A DNA stretch of 64,000 bases from Alphaproteobacteria bacterium (GTDB taxonomy: Bacteria; Myxococcota_A; UBA796; GCA-2862545). The position numbers and the translations under genes are program-made. The notes under the pieces were generated by a model, which saw only the letters and a program-made list of their open reading frames with translations, made no database searches and had not been told where the DNA came from. Position 1 is the first letter of the stretch. Each line of letters starts with the position of its first letter. Shown here in pieces: positions 42,801-50,201 of the stretch. The stretch covers positions 16,779-80,778 of the forward strand of contig JACKEP010000026.1 in NCBI GenBank assembly GCA_020632915.1, in the 5' to 3' direction.

Positions 42801-43462
42801 GCCACAAGGTGTTCCTGCGCACGGGCGAGTACGACGACGGCTCAGTCGGCGAGATCTTCATCGACATGCACAAGGAGGGTGCGGCGTTCCGCTCGCTGAT
42901 GAACTCCTTCGCCATCGCCATCTCGATGGGCCTGCAGCACGGCGTGCCGCTGGAGAAATTCGTGGAGCAGTTCGTGTTCAGCCGGTTCGAGCCGAACGGC
43001 ATGGTGCAGGGCCACGACCGGATCATGATGGCCACGTCGGTCATCGACTACATCTTCCGCGACCTGGCCGTGAACTACCTGGGGCGCAACGACCTCGCGC
43101 ACGTCTCCGAGGAAGACCTCCGCCACGACGCCCTGCACGACGCCGGCGCCGACGAGCCCGAGTGGAAGGAGGAGCAGGAGGTCGCCGTGCGTCCGGTGGT
43201 GGTCGGCGCCCCGATCGACGTCGACGCCCCGCCCGCCGCAACAGTCTCGGCCATCCGCCCGGCCGCGTCCTCCGAGCGCGCGCAGGGTGCGGTCTACCTG
43301 GCGTCCGGTGCCGGCGATCGCAAGGGCCTGCAGGCCATCCTCGACGCCAAGGCGCAGGGCTACGAAGGCGTGCCCTGCGACGAGTGCGGCGCGATGACGA
43401 TGGTGCGCAACGGCACGTGCCTCAAGTGCATGACCTGCGGGTCCACGTCGGGCTGCTCGTAG
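39839..43462 (+). CDS. nrdJ: Class II (adenosylcobalamin-dependent) ribonucleotide reductase
   Basis: 1207 residues. ATG at 39839 with AGGAG 6 bp upstream; the frame is open further upstream but that part overlaps the NrdR boxes and leader. Reduces ribonucleotides to deoxyribonucleotides using B12. Seen: NSPQWFNTGLHWAYG (about 153-167), the NPCSEYMFLDDTACNLCSLNL active-site region (given in part: NPCSEYMF and NLCSLNL, about 473-494), the QNSNNSVR segment, VSVIAPTGTIGLVMDCDTTGIEP split around the PTGTIG loop, and a C-terminal cysteine-rich domain CDECG...CLKCMTCGS that re-reduces the active site or binds zinc. The length fits the long NrdJ type. Controlled by NrdR and perhaps DnaA boxes upstream. 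No class I genes are seen here. Confidence 0.95.
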   Translation: MRVERRFTKDLSSPYEGLTFAERKSEIRNPDGSVVFLHASVVVPDGWSQVATDILAQKYFRKAGVPAVTRARDEEGVPGWLQPREPDADALGRLAEAQRFGGEHDARQVFDRLAGCWTYWGWKASMFDTEADAQAFCDELRYMLAHQMAAPNSPQWFNTGLHWAYGIDGPAQGHTYVDPTTGAVVPSTSAYERPQPHACFIQSVGDDLVSDGGIMDLWTREARLFKYGSGTGTNFSAIRGEKEPLSGGGQSSGLMSFLKIGDRAAGAIKSGGTTRRAAKMVCLDLDHPDIEAFVNWKVVEEQKVASLVTGSKLCERHLNAVLGACRAPGLHDDERLDPATNPALAQALRDARQAAIPDTYLWRTLQYARQGVSRIDFPVFDTDWQSEAYATVSGQNSNNSVRIPNAFMEAVMRGEPWHLLRRTDGEIARSVSAVDLWEDICNAAWSCADPGVQYDTTINEWHTCPAGGRIRASNPCSEYMFLDDTACNLCSLNLTRFSDADTGAFHIDAYRHAARLWTDVLEISVTMAQFPSEPIARLSYEYRTLGIGYANLGALLMLLGVPYDSRKGRAIAAALTAILTGESYAESARIASELGPFARFADNRDSMLRVIRNHRRAAYDVAPSEYEGLAIRPVGIDEKDAPADLLRAARRAWDDALHLGEQHGYRNAQVSVIAPTGTIGLVMDCDTTGIEPDFALVKFKKLAGGGYFKIINASVPPALQRLGYTPDQVDAIVRYATGAGTLAGAPGVNHDTLAAKGFGAEQLAVIEGQLKAAFDIKFAFSPYTLGKDFCVSVLGLTDAQIAQPGLDLLEAIGFSREAIDAANQYATGTMTVEGAPGLQPAHLPVFDCANRCGRIGRRFIAVDGHIRMMAASQPFVSGAISKTINMPNEATIDDVKHAYVLSWRLGLKANALYRDGSKLSQPLSSVVAADLFANLDAVPLPGATVPLAASPAEQVTQLAERVVVRYLSKRRRLPDRRHGYTQKAVVGGHKVFLRTGEYDDGSVGEIFIDMHKEGAAFRSLMNSFAIAISMGLQHGVPLEKFVEQFVFSRFEPNGMVQGHDRIMMATSVIDYIFRDLAVNYLGRNDLAHVSEEDLRHDALHDAGADEPEWKEEQEVAVRPVVVGAPIDVDAPPAATVSAIRPAASSERAQGAVYLASGAGDRKGLQAILDAKAQGYEGVPCDECGAMTMVRNGTCLKCMTCGSTSGCS

Positions 43463-43477
43463 GCCCCGAGGGGGGTC

Positions 43478-43501
43478 GGCGGGGTGGTCGACCGCCCCGC
43501 C
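43478..43501. terminator. Bidirectional hairpin between convergent genes
   Basis: A 24-bp near-perfect palindrome with arms GGCGGGGTGGTC and GACCGCCCCGCC (one G-T wobble), 16 bp after nrdJ and 15 bp before the end of the convergent lipoprotein gene. No T-tract on either side, as is common in very GC-rich genomes. Confidence 0.55.
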
Positions 43502-43516
43502 GCCAGCGCCCACGGC

Positions 43517-44533
43517 TCACGGCGTCGGCGGCGCCTCGGCGGCGGGCGCCTCGTCGGAAGGAGCGACAGGAGCGTCCGGCGGCGCGGGCGCGGCCTCCGG
43601 CTCGGGGGCCGTCCCGGGTGCCGCCCCAGCGTCGTCTGCCGCCACGCCCAGGCGCGCCTGCTCCGTCTGCCACGCAGCACGCCACGCGTCCTGGGCCTGC
43701 CGGGCCTCGGCGATGAGCGGCTCGCGGGCGGCCTCGTCGGTGACCTCGCCACGGGCGTAGCGTGCGAGGATCGCCTCGAACGTCGTGAGCGTGGCGGCGG
43801 ACGTGTCGAGGTAGGCGGCGCGGGCCTGGCGCTCGGCGTCGGGCAGGGTGGCGCCCTCGAGTGCCGTGCGTCGCGCGTCGAGCTGGGTGCGCGCCAGCGC
43901 TGCCCGCGCGTCGATCGTGCGGTCGCGCACGAGCACCGGGTCGATGCCCTGATCGAGGGCCAGACGGGACAGGAAGTCGTGGACGGCGCCGATGCCGTTC
44001 TCGTCGCTGTGCAGCGCGCGCTCCCACGCGTCCTTGTCGTCGCCGCCGAAGCGGAGTTCGTAGCCGCGCAACGGCTCGGACCGTGCCTTCTCGGCGCGCT
44101 CCGCGACCTTGGAGAGCGTGTCGTCGAGGTGCCCGATCGAGCTGTCGACCATCGACGCGCGCTCCGCGTCGTCGAGGACGGCCACCAGGAAGTCCGCCTC
44201 GTCGCCGAACGCGGCGAGGGTGCGGAGCAGCTCGTCGCCCTGGCGCGCCGTGCCCGTGAGCTCCTTGGCGCGGGCATCGTAGAGGCCTGCGAGCGGGTCG
44301 CACGCCGCGTGGAACGCGCTCGCCGTCAGCGCCGTGCCCGCAGCAGCGCCCGCGAGCGCCTCGTGGCAGGCCGGCTGGGCGGCGAGGGCGGCGTTGGCGA
44401 GTCCGACCACACCGGTGGACGTGGAGGCGTCGACCTGCGGGGTCCACTTCGCCTTGGTGGCGGCCGCGTCGTCGCCGCCACCCATCCCGCATCCCCACAC
44501 CTGGAGGACGGCGATCCACACCCAGCCGGTCAT
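43517..44533 (-). CDS. Helical lipoprotein of unknown function
   Basis: 338 residues. ATG at 44533 with GAGGTGGG upstream; short signal and lipobox-like VWGC (Cys15), then a GMGGG linker. The mature part is nearly all helical and Ala/Asp/Glu/Arg-rich (about 40-285), ending in a Pro/Ala/Glu low-complexity tail. Two cysteines (PACHEAL, HAACDPL) may pair. No family recognised. TACGGT at 44553-44558 on this strand is a possible -10. Confidence 0.75.
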   Translation of the reverse strand: MTGWVWIAVLQVWGCGMGGGDDAAATKAKWTPQVDASTSTGVVGLANAALAAQPACHEALAGAAAGTALTASAFHAACDPLAGLYDARAKELTGTARQGDELLRTLAAFGDEADFLVAVLDDAERASMVDSSIGHLDDTLSKVAERAEKARSEPLRGYELRFGGDDKDAWERALHSDENGIGAVHDFLSRLALDQGIDPVLVRDRTIDARAALARTQLDARRTALEGATLPDAERQARAAYLDTSAATLTTFEAILARYARGEVTDEAAREPLIAEARQAQDAWRAAWQTEQARLGVAADDAGAAPGTAPEPEAAPAPPDAPVAPSDEAPAAEAPPTP

Positions 44534-44590
44534 GCCCACCTCGCGCGCCGGTACCGTAGCATCCCGGGGTCGACGTGACCCGAATGCAGC

Positions 44591-44619
44591 GCGCCCGCCG
44601 ACACGAGGTCGACGGGCGC
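44591..44619 (-). terminator. Hairpin downstream of rpsR
   Basis: GCGCCCG-T-CGAC, loop CTCGT, GTCG-G-CGGGCGC on the minus strand: a 12-bp stem with one wobble pair, 59 bp after the rpsR stop and 58 bp before the next minus-strand gene. No U-tract follows. Confidence 0.5.
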
Positions 44620-44677
44620 AGCGTGGTGAGGATCCTGCGGGCCCCGCGATGCCGCGAAGCACGTCCGTCGACCGACG

Positions 44678-44884
44678 TCAGTCGGCCTTGACGTAAGGCA
44701 GGAGCGCGATCTGGCGGGCGCGCTTGATCGCGTTGGCGACCTGACGCTGCTGCTTGGCCGTGAGGCCGGTCGCGCGACGCGGCAGGATCTTGCCGCGCTC
44801 CGTGAGGAAGCGCTGGAGCCGGCGCACGTCCTTGTAGTCGATCTCTTCGCCCACCTTCAGCGGCGAGCTCTTCCGTCGAGCCAT
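44678..44884 (-). CDS. rpsR: 30S ribosomal protein S18
   Basis: 68 residues. ATG at 44884 with GAGGTACCCC before it. Typical S18: basic N-terminus MARRKSSPLK, then IDYKDVRRLQRFLTERGKILPRRATGLTAKQQR (seen as DYKDVRRLQRFL, KILPRRATG, KQQRQVANAIKRARQIALLPY). Part of the small-subunit platform. It stands alone, without the usual rpsF, ssb or rplI next to it. No zinc-binding cysteines. Confidence 0.95.
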   Translation of the reverse strand: MARRKSSPLKVGEEIDYKDVRRLQRFLTERGKILPRRATGLTAKQQRQVANAIKRARQIALLPYVKAD

Positions 44885-45000
44885 GGGGTACCTCGTGTTC
44901 TCGGTCTGTACGGTGGCCGGTCGGAGCCGGTCCACGAACACGCGTCGACACCATGCCGACGCCCTGAGCCGGCGCGGGGTAACGCGAACCGACCCCGGCG

Positions 45001-45837
45001 TCACGCGGTGAGGGGCTGGCAGTCCGGACACCAGAAGGTCGAGCGCCCGGCGTGCACCGCGCGCACGACCGTTCCACCGCAGCGCGGGCACGGCTGCCCG
45101 GCCCGGCCGTAGACCTCGAACGGGTTGTCGCCGCCGTCGCTGACGTAGACCACCTCCTCGTCCTCGGTGAGCGCCAGGGTGTGACGGAGCTGTTCGGGGA
45201 TCGCGCGAGCAAGCCGCGCCCATGCCGCCGGCGACACGGCGTGGCAGGGCGTCTCGGGATGCAGACCGGCCCGGTGGAGCGCCTCCGCGGCCTGGATGTT
45301 GCCCACACCGGCGAGACGGCCCTGGTCCATGAGCGCCACCTTGATCGCCCGTCGCCCCGGCAAGGCGGCGCGCAAGGCGGGGCCGTCCGGCGCGGCGTCG
45401 AGGGCGTCGGGACCGAGGCCGCGGGACAGCTCCACCGCGAGCGCGTCGGCAGGCAGCGGCACCACGCAGCCGAACCGGCGGCTGTCGTCGAACCACAGCG
45501 TCGCGCCGTCGTCCAGCGTCCACCCCACGCGCGCGAACCGGGGCACGTCGCCTCCGCCGCGGCGCACCCACCGCCCGGTCATGCCCAGGTGCAGCAGCAC
45601 GCCGTGGTCGCCGAACCTCCACGCCAGCCGCTTGCCGTGCCGCTGCAACGGTCCGCACGGCGCGCCGACCAGCGGATCGAGGCCGCGGGCGGCGGCGTCC
45701 GATCCATCGGACGGACGCGTGGACCGCACGGACCGCACGGCGCCCGCATCCGGCACGTGCACCGCCACCACCCGCCGTCCCCGTCCCCACCGGGCCAGGT
45801 TGCGACCGCACGCCTCGACCTCGGGAAGCTCGGGCAC
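45001..45837 (-). CDS. mutM: Formamidopyrimidine-DNA glycosylase (Fpg/MutM family)
   Basis: 278 residues, GTG start with GGGAGGAG upstream. Removes oxidised purines and nicks the strand. The processed N-terminus PELPEVE (catalytic Pro2, Glu3) is intact; RHGKRLAWRF holds the conserved Lys (about 69); the helix-two-turn-helix region reads QGRLAGVGNIQAAEALHRAGLHP (seen as GRLAGVGNIQAAEAL, about 172-186); C-terminal zinc finger CPRC and CPDC (about 249-274). All key parts are present. Endonuclease VIII-like members differ at Pro-Glu-Gly, so Fpg fits better. Confidence 0.92.
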   Translation of the reverse strand: MPELPEVEACGRNLARWGRGRRVVAVHVPDAGAVRSVRSTRPSDGSDAAARGLDPLVGAPCGPLQRHGKRLAWRFGDHGVLLHLGMTGRWVRRGGGDVPRFARVGWTLDDGATLWFDDSRRFGCVVPLPADALAVELSRGLGPDALDAAPDGPALRAALPGRRAIKVALMDQGRLAGVGNIQAAEALHRAGLHPETPCHAVSPAAWARLARAIPEQLRHTLALTEDEEVVYVSDGGDNPFEVYGRAGQPCPRCGGTVVRAVHAGRSTFWCPDCQPLTA

Positions 45838-45914
45838 ATCTCCTCCCGGGTCGGCACGCGGACGGCCGATCGTCGCGCCCCGTCACCGCCTCGGTGCGCC
45901 TGGGCGCGTCGCGC

Positions 45915-45920
45915 TATCCT
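45915..45920 (+). promoter_or_regulatory. -10-like box TATCCT
   Basis: TATCCT 23 bp before the ATG at 45944, in the 106-bp divergent gap between mutM and the PEBP-family gene. Confidence 0.4.
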
Positions 45921-45943
45921 GCGGCGACCGCCCTGGAGGCCCG

Positions 45944-46591
<648 letters not shown>

Positions 46592-46613
46592 CGGCGGCGA
46601 CCGTCGTCCGCCC

Positions 46614-46630
46614 CCGGGCCGTCAGCCCGG
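46614..46630. terminator. Short hairpin between convergent genes
   Basis: CCGGGC-CGTCA-GCCCGG, a 6-bp stem with a 5-nt loop, in the 30-bp gap and running over the adk stop codon. It could end transcription from either side; weak evidence. Confidence 0.3.
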
Positions 46631-47254
46631 CAGGGCGTCGGCGATACGCGCGGTGACGGCATCGGGCGACCCGACGCCGTCGACGCGTCGCACCAGGCCC
46701 TTCGCCTCGTAGAACGGCACGATCGGCGCCGTCTGCGCGTGGTAGGCGGCGAGGCGCTTGCGCACGGCCTCCTCGGTGTCGTCGGGCCGATGCACGAGCC
46801 GGCCGACCACGTCCGCCGGCGGCGGATCGTAGGTGAGGTGGTAGATGCGGCCCGTCTCCGGGTCGGAGCGTCGCCCGACGATGCGCTCCTCGATGAGCCC
46901 GTCCGGCACCTCCAGCAGCACCACGGCGTCGAGCGCGATGCCCTCGCTGTCGAGCATCTGGTCGAGGGCCTCGGCCTGCGCCACGGTGCGGGGGAAGCCG
47001 TCGAGCAGCACGCCCTTCGCCTGGCAGTCGGGCTCGGCGAGGCGCTCGCGGACGATGCCGACGATCACGTCGTCGGGAACGAGCTTGCCGTCCGCCATCA
47101 GCGCGCCCGCCATCTGACCCATCGGCGTGCCAGCCTTCACCGCGGCCCGCAGCATGTCGCCGGTGGAGACGTGCGGGATGCCGTAGCGCTCGACGAGGCG
47201 CGCGGCCTGGGTGCCCTTGCCCGCGCCGGGCGGGCCGATGAAGATCATGCGCAT
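46622..47254 (-). CDS. adk: Adenylate kinase
   Basis: 210 residues, ATG with AGGAG 6 bp upstream. Converts ATP and AMP to two ADP. P-loop GPPGAGKGT (7-15), STGDMLRAAV AMP-site segment (about 30-39), LLDGFPRT (about 83-90), and a full-length LID (RRSDPETGRIYHLTYDPPP) without zinc cysteines, then the DDTEEAVRKRL helix. Not in the usual secY ribosomal operon here. TAGGCG at 47278-47283 on this strand is a possible -10. Confidence 0.95.
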   Translation of the reverse strand: MRMIFIGPPGAGKGTQAARLVERYGIPHVSTGDMLRAAVKAGTPMGQMAGALMADGKLVPDDVIVGIVRERLAEPDCQAKGVLLDGFPRTVAQAEALDQMLDSEGIALDAVVLLEVPDGLIEERIVGRRSDPETGRIYHLTYDPPPADVVGRLVHRPDDTEEAVRKRLAAYHAQTAPIVPFYEAKGLVRRVDGVGSPDAVTARIADALPG

Positions 47255-47425
47255 GGTGACTCCTGACGTGGGCGGTGCGCCTACCATCCCGCGCACCGGA
47301 CGTGCCACCCACCGGTCCAGGGTTGCCACGCCACGCGGCACGCCAGCGACGTGACGGCGTGTGCCGGTTAGCCGAGCCCCTCCCGGCCCCGGTCGACTCG
47401 TCAGGCCGAACCTCGCGGAGCCCCG

Positions 47426-48109
47426 GTGACCGACCCCTCCTCCGGCCTCGTCGTGCGCAGCCTGTCGCGTCGGTTCGGCCGGCGGTGGGTGCTGGCGCGC
47501 GTGAGCCTGGAGGTGCCGCGCGGGTCCGCCCTGATGCTGCTCGGCCCCAACGGGTCGGGCAAGACCACGCTGCTGCGCTGCCTCGCCACGGCGCTCAAGC
47601 CCCACGACGGCGGCGCCACGTTCGACGGCGTGCCGTTGTGGCCGGAGCGCCACACCCTGCGTCGCGACATCGCGCTGTTGTCGCACGCCACGGCGCTGTA
47701 CGACGACCTGTCCGCGCGCGAGAACCTGTCGGCGTGGGCCCGCATGGGCGCCTACGACGCCGACGTCGACGCGCTGCTCGCCCGGGTGGGGCTCGCCGAC
47801 ACGGGCGCCCGCCCCACGCGCGATTTCTCGGCCGGCATGAAGCGACGCCTCGCGCTGGCCAAGGCGCTCGTCAAGACCCCGCGCCTGCTGCTGCTCGACG
47901 AGCCCTTCAGCGCGCTCGACCCCCACGGTCGTGCCCTGATGGGCGACGTGATCGACGAGATCCTGGACCGCGGCGCCACCATGGTGCTCACGACCCACCA
48001 CCCCGGTCTCGGTGCGCGCTTCTGTCCCCAGGCCGTCCGCCTCACCGACGGGCAGGTCACCTGGCGCGGACCGTCGTCCGAGGCCCAGGTGCATGCGGGG
48101 GACGCATGA
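47426..48109 (+). CDS. ccmA: Heme exporter ABC ATPase CcmA
   Basis: 227 residues, GTG with GGAG upstream. ABC ATPase with Walker A GPNGSGKTT (about 39-47), CcmA-type signature FSAGMKRRLALAKAL (about 134-148), Walker B LLLLDEPFSALDP (about 155-167) and an H-loop THH. With CcmB and CcmC it releases heme-loaded CcmE during cytochrome c maturation (system I). First gene of a nine-gene operon with mostly 4-bp overlaps. The 171-bp gap to adk is the likely divergent promoter region. Confidence 0.92.
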   Translation: MTDPSSGLVVRSLSRRFGRRWVLARVSLEVPRGSALMLLGPNGSGKTTLLRCLATALKPHDGGATFDGVPLWPERHTLRRDIALLSHATALYDDLSARENLSAWARMGAYDADVDALLARVGLADTGARPTRDFSAGMKRRLALAKALVKTPRLLLLDEPFSALDPHGRALMGDVIDEILDRGATMVLTTHHPGLGARFCPQAVRLTDGQVTWRGPSSEAQVHAGDA

Positions 48110-48783
48110 GCTGGCTCTGGCAGGTCCCCGCCGTGGTCGCCAAGGAGCTGCTCGTCGAGTGGCGCGAGCGCAGCCGTGTGAGCGGGCTGTTCTTCTACAG
48201 CTTCGCGCTGCTGCTCATGGTCGCGTTCGCGATGCCCAACACCAAGATGCTCGCCGACATCGCCGGCGGCGCGCTGTGGCTGGGCCTGCTGCTCGCGTCC
48301 ACGCGGAGCCTCGACCAGTCGTTCAAGGTCGAGCTCGAGAACGGCGCCCTCGAAGGCCTCGTGCTCTGGCCCGTCGATCCGCTGGCGCTGTACTACGGCA
48401 AGGCCATCGCCAACACGCTCGTGCTGTTGCTGGTGGCGGCGGCGATCGTGCCGCTCGTGATCGTGCTGTACCACCCCGAGATCAAGGGCGACCCCTGGCA
48501 GCTCGTGGGCATTCTCGTGCTCGGATCCGCAGCGCTCGCGGCGCCCGGCACGCTCGTGGCCGCGCTCACGGTCCAGGCCCGCGGCTCCAGCGCCCTGCTG
48601 CCGATGCTGCTGTTCCCGCTGGTGGTCCCGGTGGTGCTGGCGTCGGCCCGCGCCACAATGCTGCTGTTCGACGGCGACCTGATGGGTCAAGTTGACGACT
48701 GGATGATGCTGCTGCTCGCGTTCGACCTCGTGCACTGGTCGCTGGACGGCCTGCTGTTCACGCGCATCGTCGACGAAGGGTGA
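48106..48783 (+). CDS. ccmB: Heme exporter permease CcmB
   Basis: 225 residues, ATGA overlap with ccmA. Six hydrophobic segments. The start resembles CcmB (KELLVEWRERSRVSGLFFYS with the basic ER..R loop), and SLDQSFKVELENGALEGLVLWPV contains the conserved family loop. Membrane partner of CcmA. Confidence 0.92.
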   Translation: MSWLWQVPAVVAKELLVEWRERSRVSGLFFYSFALLLMVAFAMPNTKMLADIAGGALWLGLLLASTRSLDQSFKVELENGALEGLVLWPVDPLALYYGKAIANTLVLLLVAAAIVPLVIVLYHPEIKGDPWQLVGILVLGSAALAAPGTLVAALTVQARGSSALLPMLLFPLVVPVVLASARATMLLFDGDLMGQVDDWMMLLLAFDLVHWSLDGLLFTRIVDEG

Positions 48784-48790
48784 GGAAGCC

Positions 48791-49573
48791 ATGCCCCCGA
48801 TCGAATCCCTCCCGATCTCCCCAGGCGCCGCCGTCGGTCTGGTCGCCCTGGTCGCGATCGTGGTCGCCAACCAACGCGCCGGCCGCACGCCATGGGCGCT
48901 GCCGCGGTGGGAACACGCGTTCGGCCTCGTCGGCCTCTGCACGATCCTCAACGGCCAGTACATGGGCCTGTTCGAGGCGCCGCGGGAGCGGATGATGGGC
49001 GAGGTCGCCCGCATCCTCTACGTGCACGTGCCGTCGGCCTGGCTCACGATGGTCGTGTTCCTGTTCACGTTCCTGTTCGCCGTGGCGTTCCTGTTCACGG
49101 GCCGCAAGGTGTTCGACCAGCTCGTCGAGGCCACGATCGAGGTCGGCGTGGTGCTGGCGATCCTGCTGCAGTGCACCGGGATGCTGTTCGCCAAGCCCAC
49201 GTGGGGCATGTACTGGGACTGGGACCCGCGGCTCGTGTCCACCGCCGTGATGACGCTGTCGTTCATCGGCGTGCTCACGCTGCGCAGCCTGGTCGTCGAC
49301 GCCGATCAGCGCGCCACCTGGACGTCGGTGGGCGCCATCCTGGCCAGCACGAGCATGGCGGTCACCTACTACAGCGTCCAGTGGTGGCGCTCAGTCCACC
49401 AGATGCAGTCGAGCCCCGACACGGTGGCCAAGCCCATCGTGCTGGTGCTGCGCATCAACGCCTTCGCGCTGTTGTTCCTCACCGTGTGGTTCGTGGCACG
49501 CCGCTGGCGCATCGCCGCGGCACGCGCGCGGGAAGACGAAGCACCGCCGCTGCCCGAGGAGGTGCTGGCATGA
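48791..49573 (+). CDS. ccmC: Heme exporter protein CcmC
   Basis: 260 residues, ATG with GAGGAA upstream. Six membrane segments and the tryptophan-rich WWD heme-handling motif WGMYWDWDPRL (138-148). The conserved histidines are in YVHVPSAW (about 77-84) and SVHQMQSS (about 200). It loads heme onto CcmE. Confidence 0.95.
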   Translation: MPPIESLPISPGAAVGLVALVAIVVANQRAGRTPWALPRWEHAFGLVGLCTILNGQYMGLFEAPRERMMGEVARILYVHVPSAWLTMVVFLFTFLFAVAFLFTGRKVFDQLVEATIEVGVVLAILLQCTGMLFAKPTWGMYWDWDPRLVSTAVMTLSFIGVLTLRSLVVDADQRATWTSVGAILASTSMAVTYYSVQWWRSVHQMQSSPDTVAKPIVLVLRINAFALLFLTVWFVARRWRIAAARAREDEAPPLPEEVLA

Positions 49574-49710
49574 CCCCCGAGACCGTCGGCTCCGGTGTGA
49601 TCCAGGGGGGGTGGGAGTACATCTATGCGGCCTACGCCCTCTCCTGGGTGATGCTCATCGGATACACCGCGAGCCTGTGGTTCCGTGCGCCTCGAGGAGG
49701 TGAGGAATGA
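49570..49710 (+). CDS. ccmD: CcmD-like small membrane protein
   Basis: 46 residues, ATGA overlaps at both ends. One membrane segment (YIYAAYALSWVMLIGYTASLW, residues about 17-37, seen as YAAYALSWVML) followed by basic FRAPR, the standard CcmD layout. CcmD holds CcmE to the CcmABC complex. Confidence 0.85.
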   Translation: MTPETVGSGVIQGGWEYIYAAYALSWVMLIGYTASLWFRAPRGGEE

Positions 49711-50201
49711 ACGAGCACGCCAAGCGCCGCCTGTTCGCCCTGGGCGCCCTCGCCATCGGCGGGGCTGCGCTGTTCTGGGTCTCCGCCGGCCAGATGGGGG
49801 AAGACCTCGTCTACTACTGGTCGCCCACCGAGCTCCTCGAGCACGGCGCGTCGGCCGAGGGCGCCACGGTGCGCATCATGGGCATGGTCGAGCCCGGCAG
49901 CACCGAGTGGTCGCCGTCCGATCAGCGTCTCGCCTTCCGCATCACCGACGGCGCGCAGACGATCGCCGTCCTGGGCCAGGGAGCCCCCCCGCAGATGTTC
50001 CGCGACGGCATCGGGGTGGTCGTCGAGGGTGAGCTCGGCTCCGACGGCGTGTTCCACTCCGACACCGTCATCGTCAAGCACAACAACGAGTACAAGCCGC
50101 CGGCCGAGGGCGAGATGCCCGAAGAGGTCTACAAGGCGCTGATGAAGGACGACCCGGAGGCAGCGCAGCGCGCGTCGCTCGCGGCCCAGGAGGGCTCGTG
50201 A
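49707..50201 (+). CDS. ccmE: Heme chaperone CcmE
   Basis: 164 residues, coupled by overlap. N-terminal membrane anchor (about 8-26), beta-barrel domain and the heme-attachment motif HxxxY as VKHNNEYKPP (His125, Tyr129). The canonical form reads HDENY; here the residues between differ but both key residues are kept. Carries heme covalently from CcmC to CcmF. Confidence 0.92.
   Translation: MNEHAKRRLFALGALAIGGAALFWVSAGQMGEDLVYYWSPTELLEHGASAEGATVRIMGMVEPGSTEWSPSDQRLAFRITDGAQTIAVLGQGAPPQMFRDGIGVVVEGELGSDGVFHSDTVIVKHNNEYKPPAEGEMPEEVYKALMKDDPEAAQRASLAAQEGS

Noticed and set aside
37130..42805. Very long antisense open frame of about 1890 codons opposite the POT transporter and nrdJ
   Set aside because: It runs opposite two clear genes with strong family motifs, its translation is low-complexity Gly/Val/Arg/His-rich, and such frames are expected in very GC-rich DNA. 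No ribosome site or domain supports it.
44534..44677. tRNA or small RNA gene in the gap after rpsR
   Set aside because: No cloverleaf or T-loop pattern was seen; the one strong hairpin (44591-44619) fits a terminator better.
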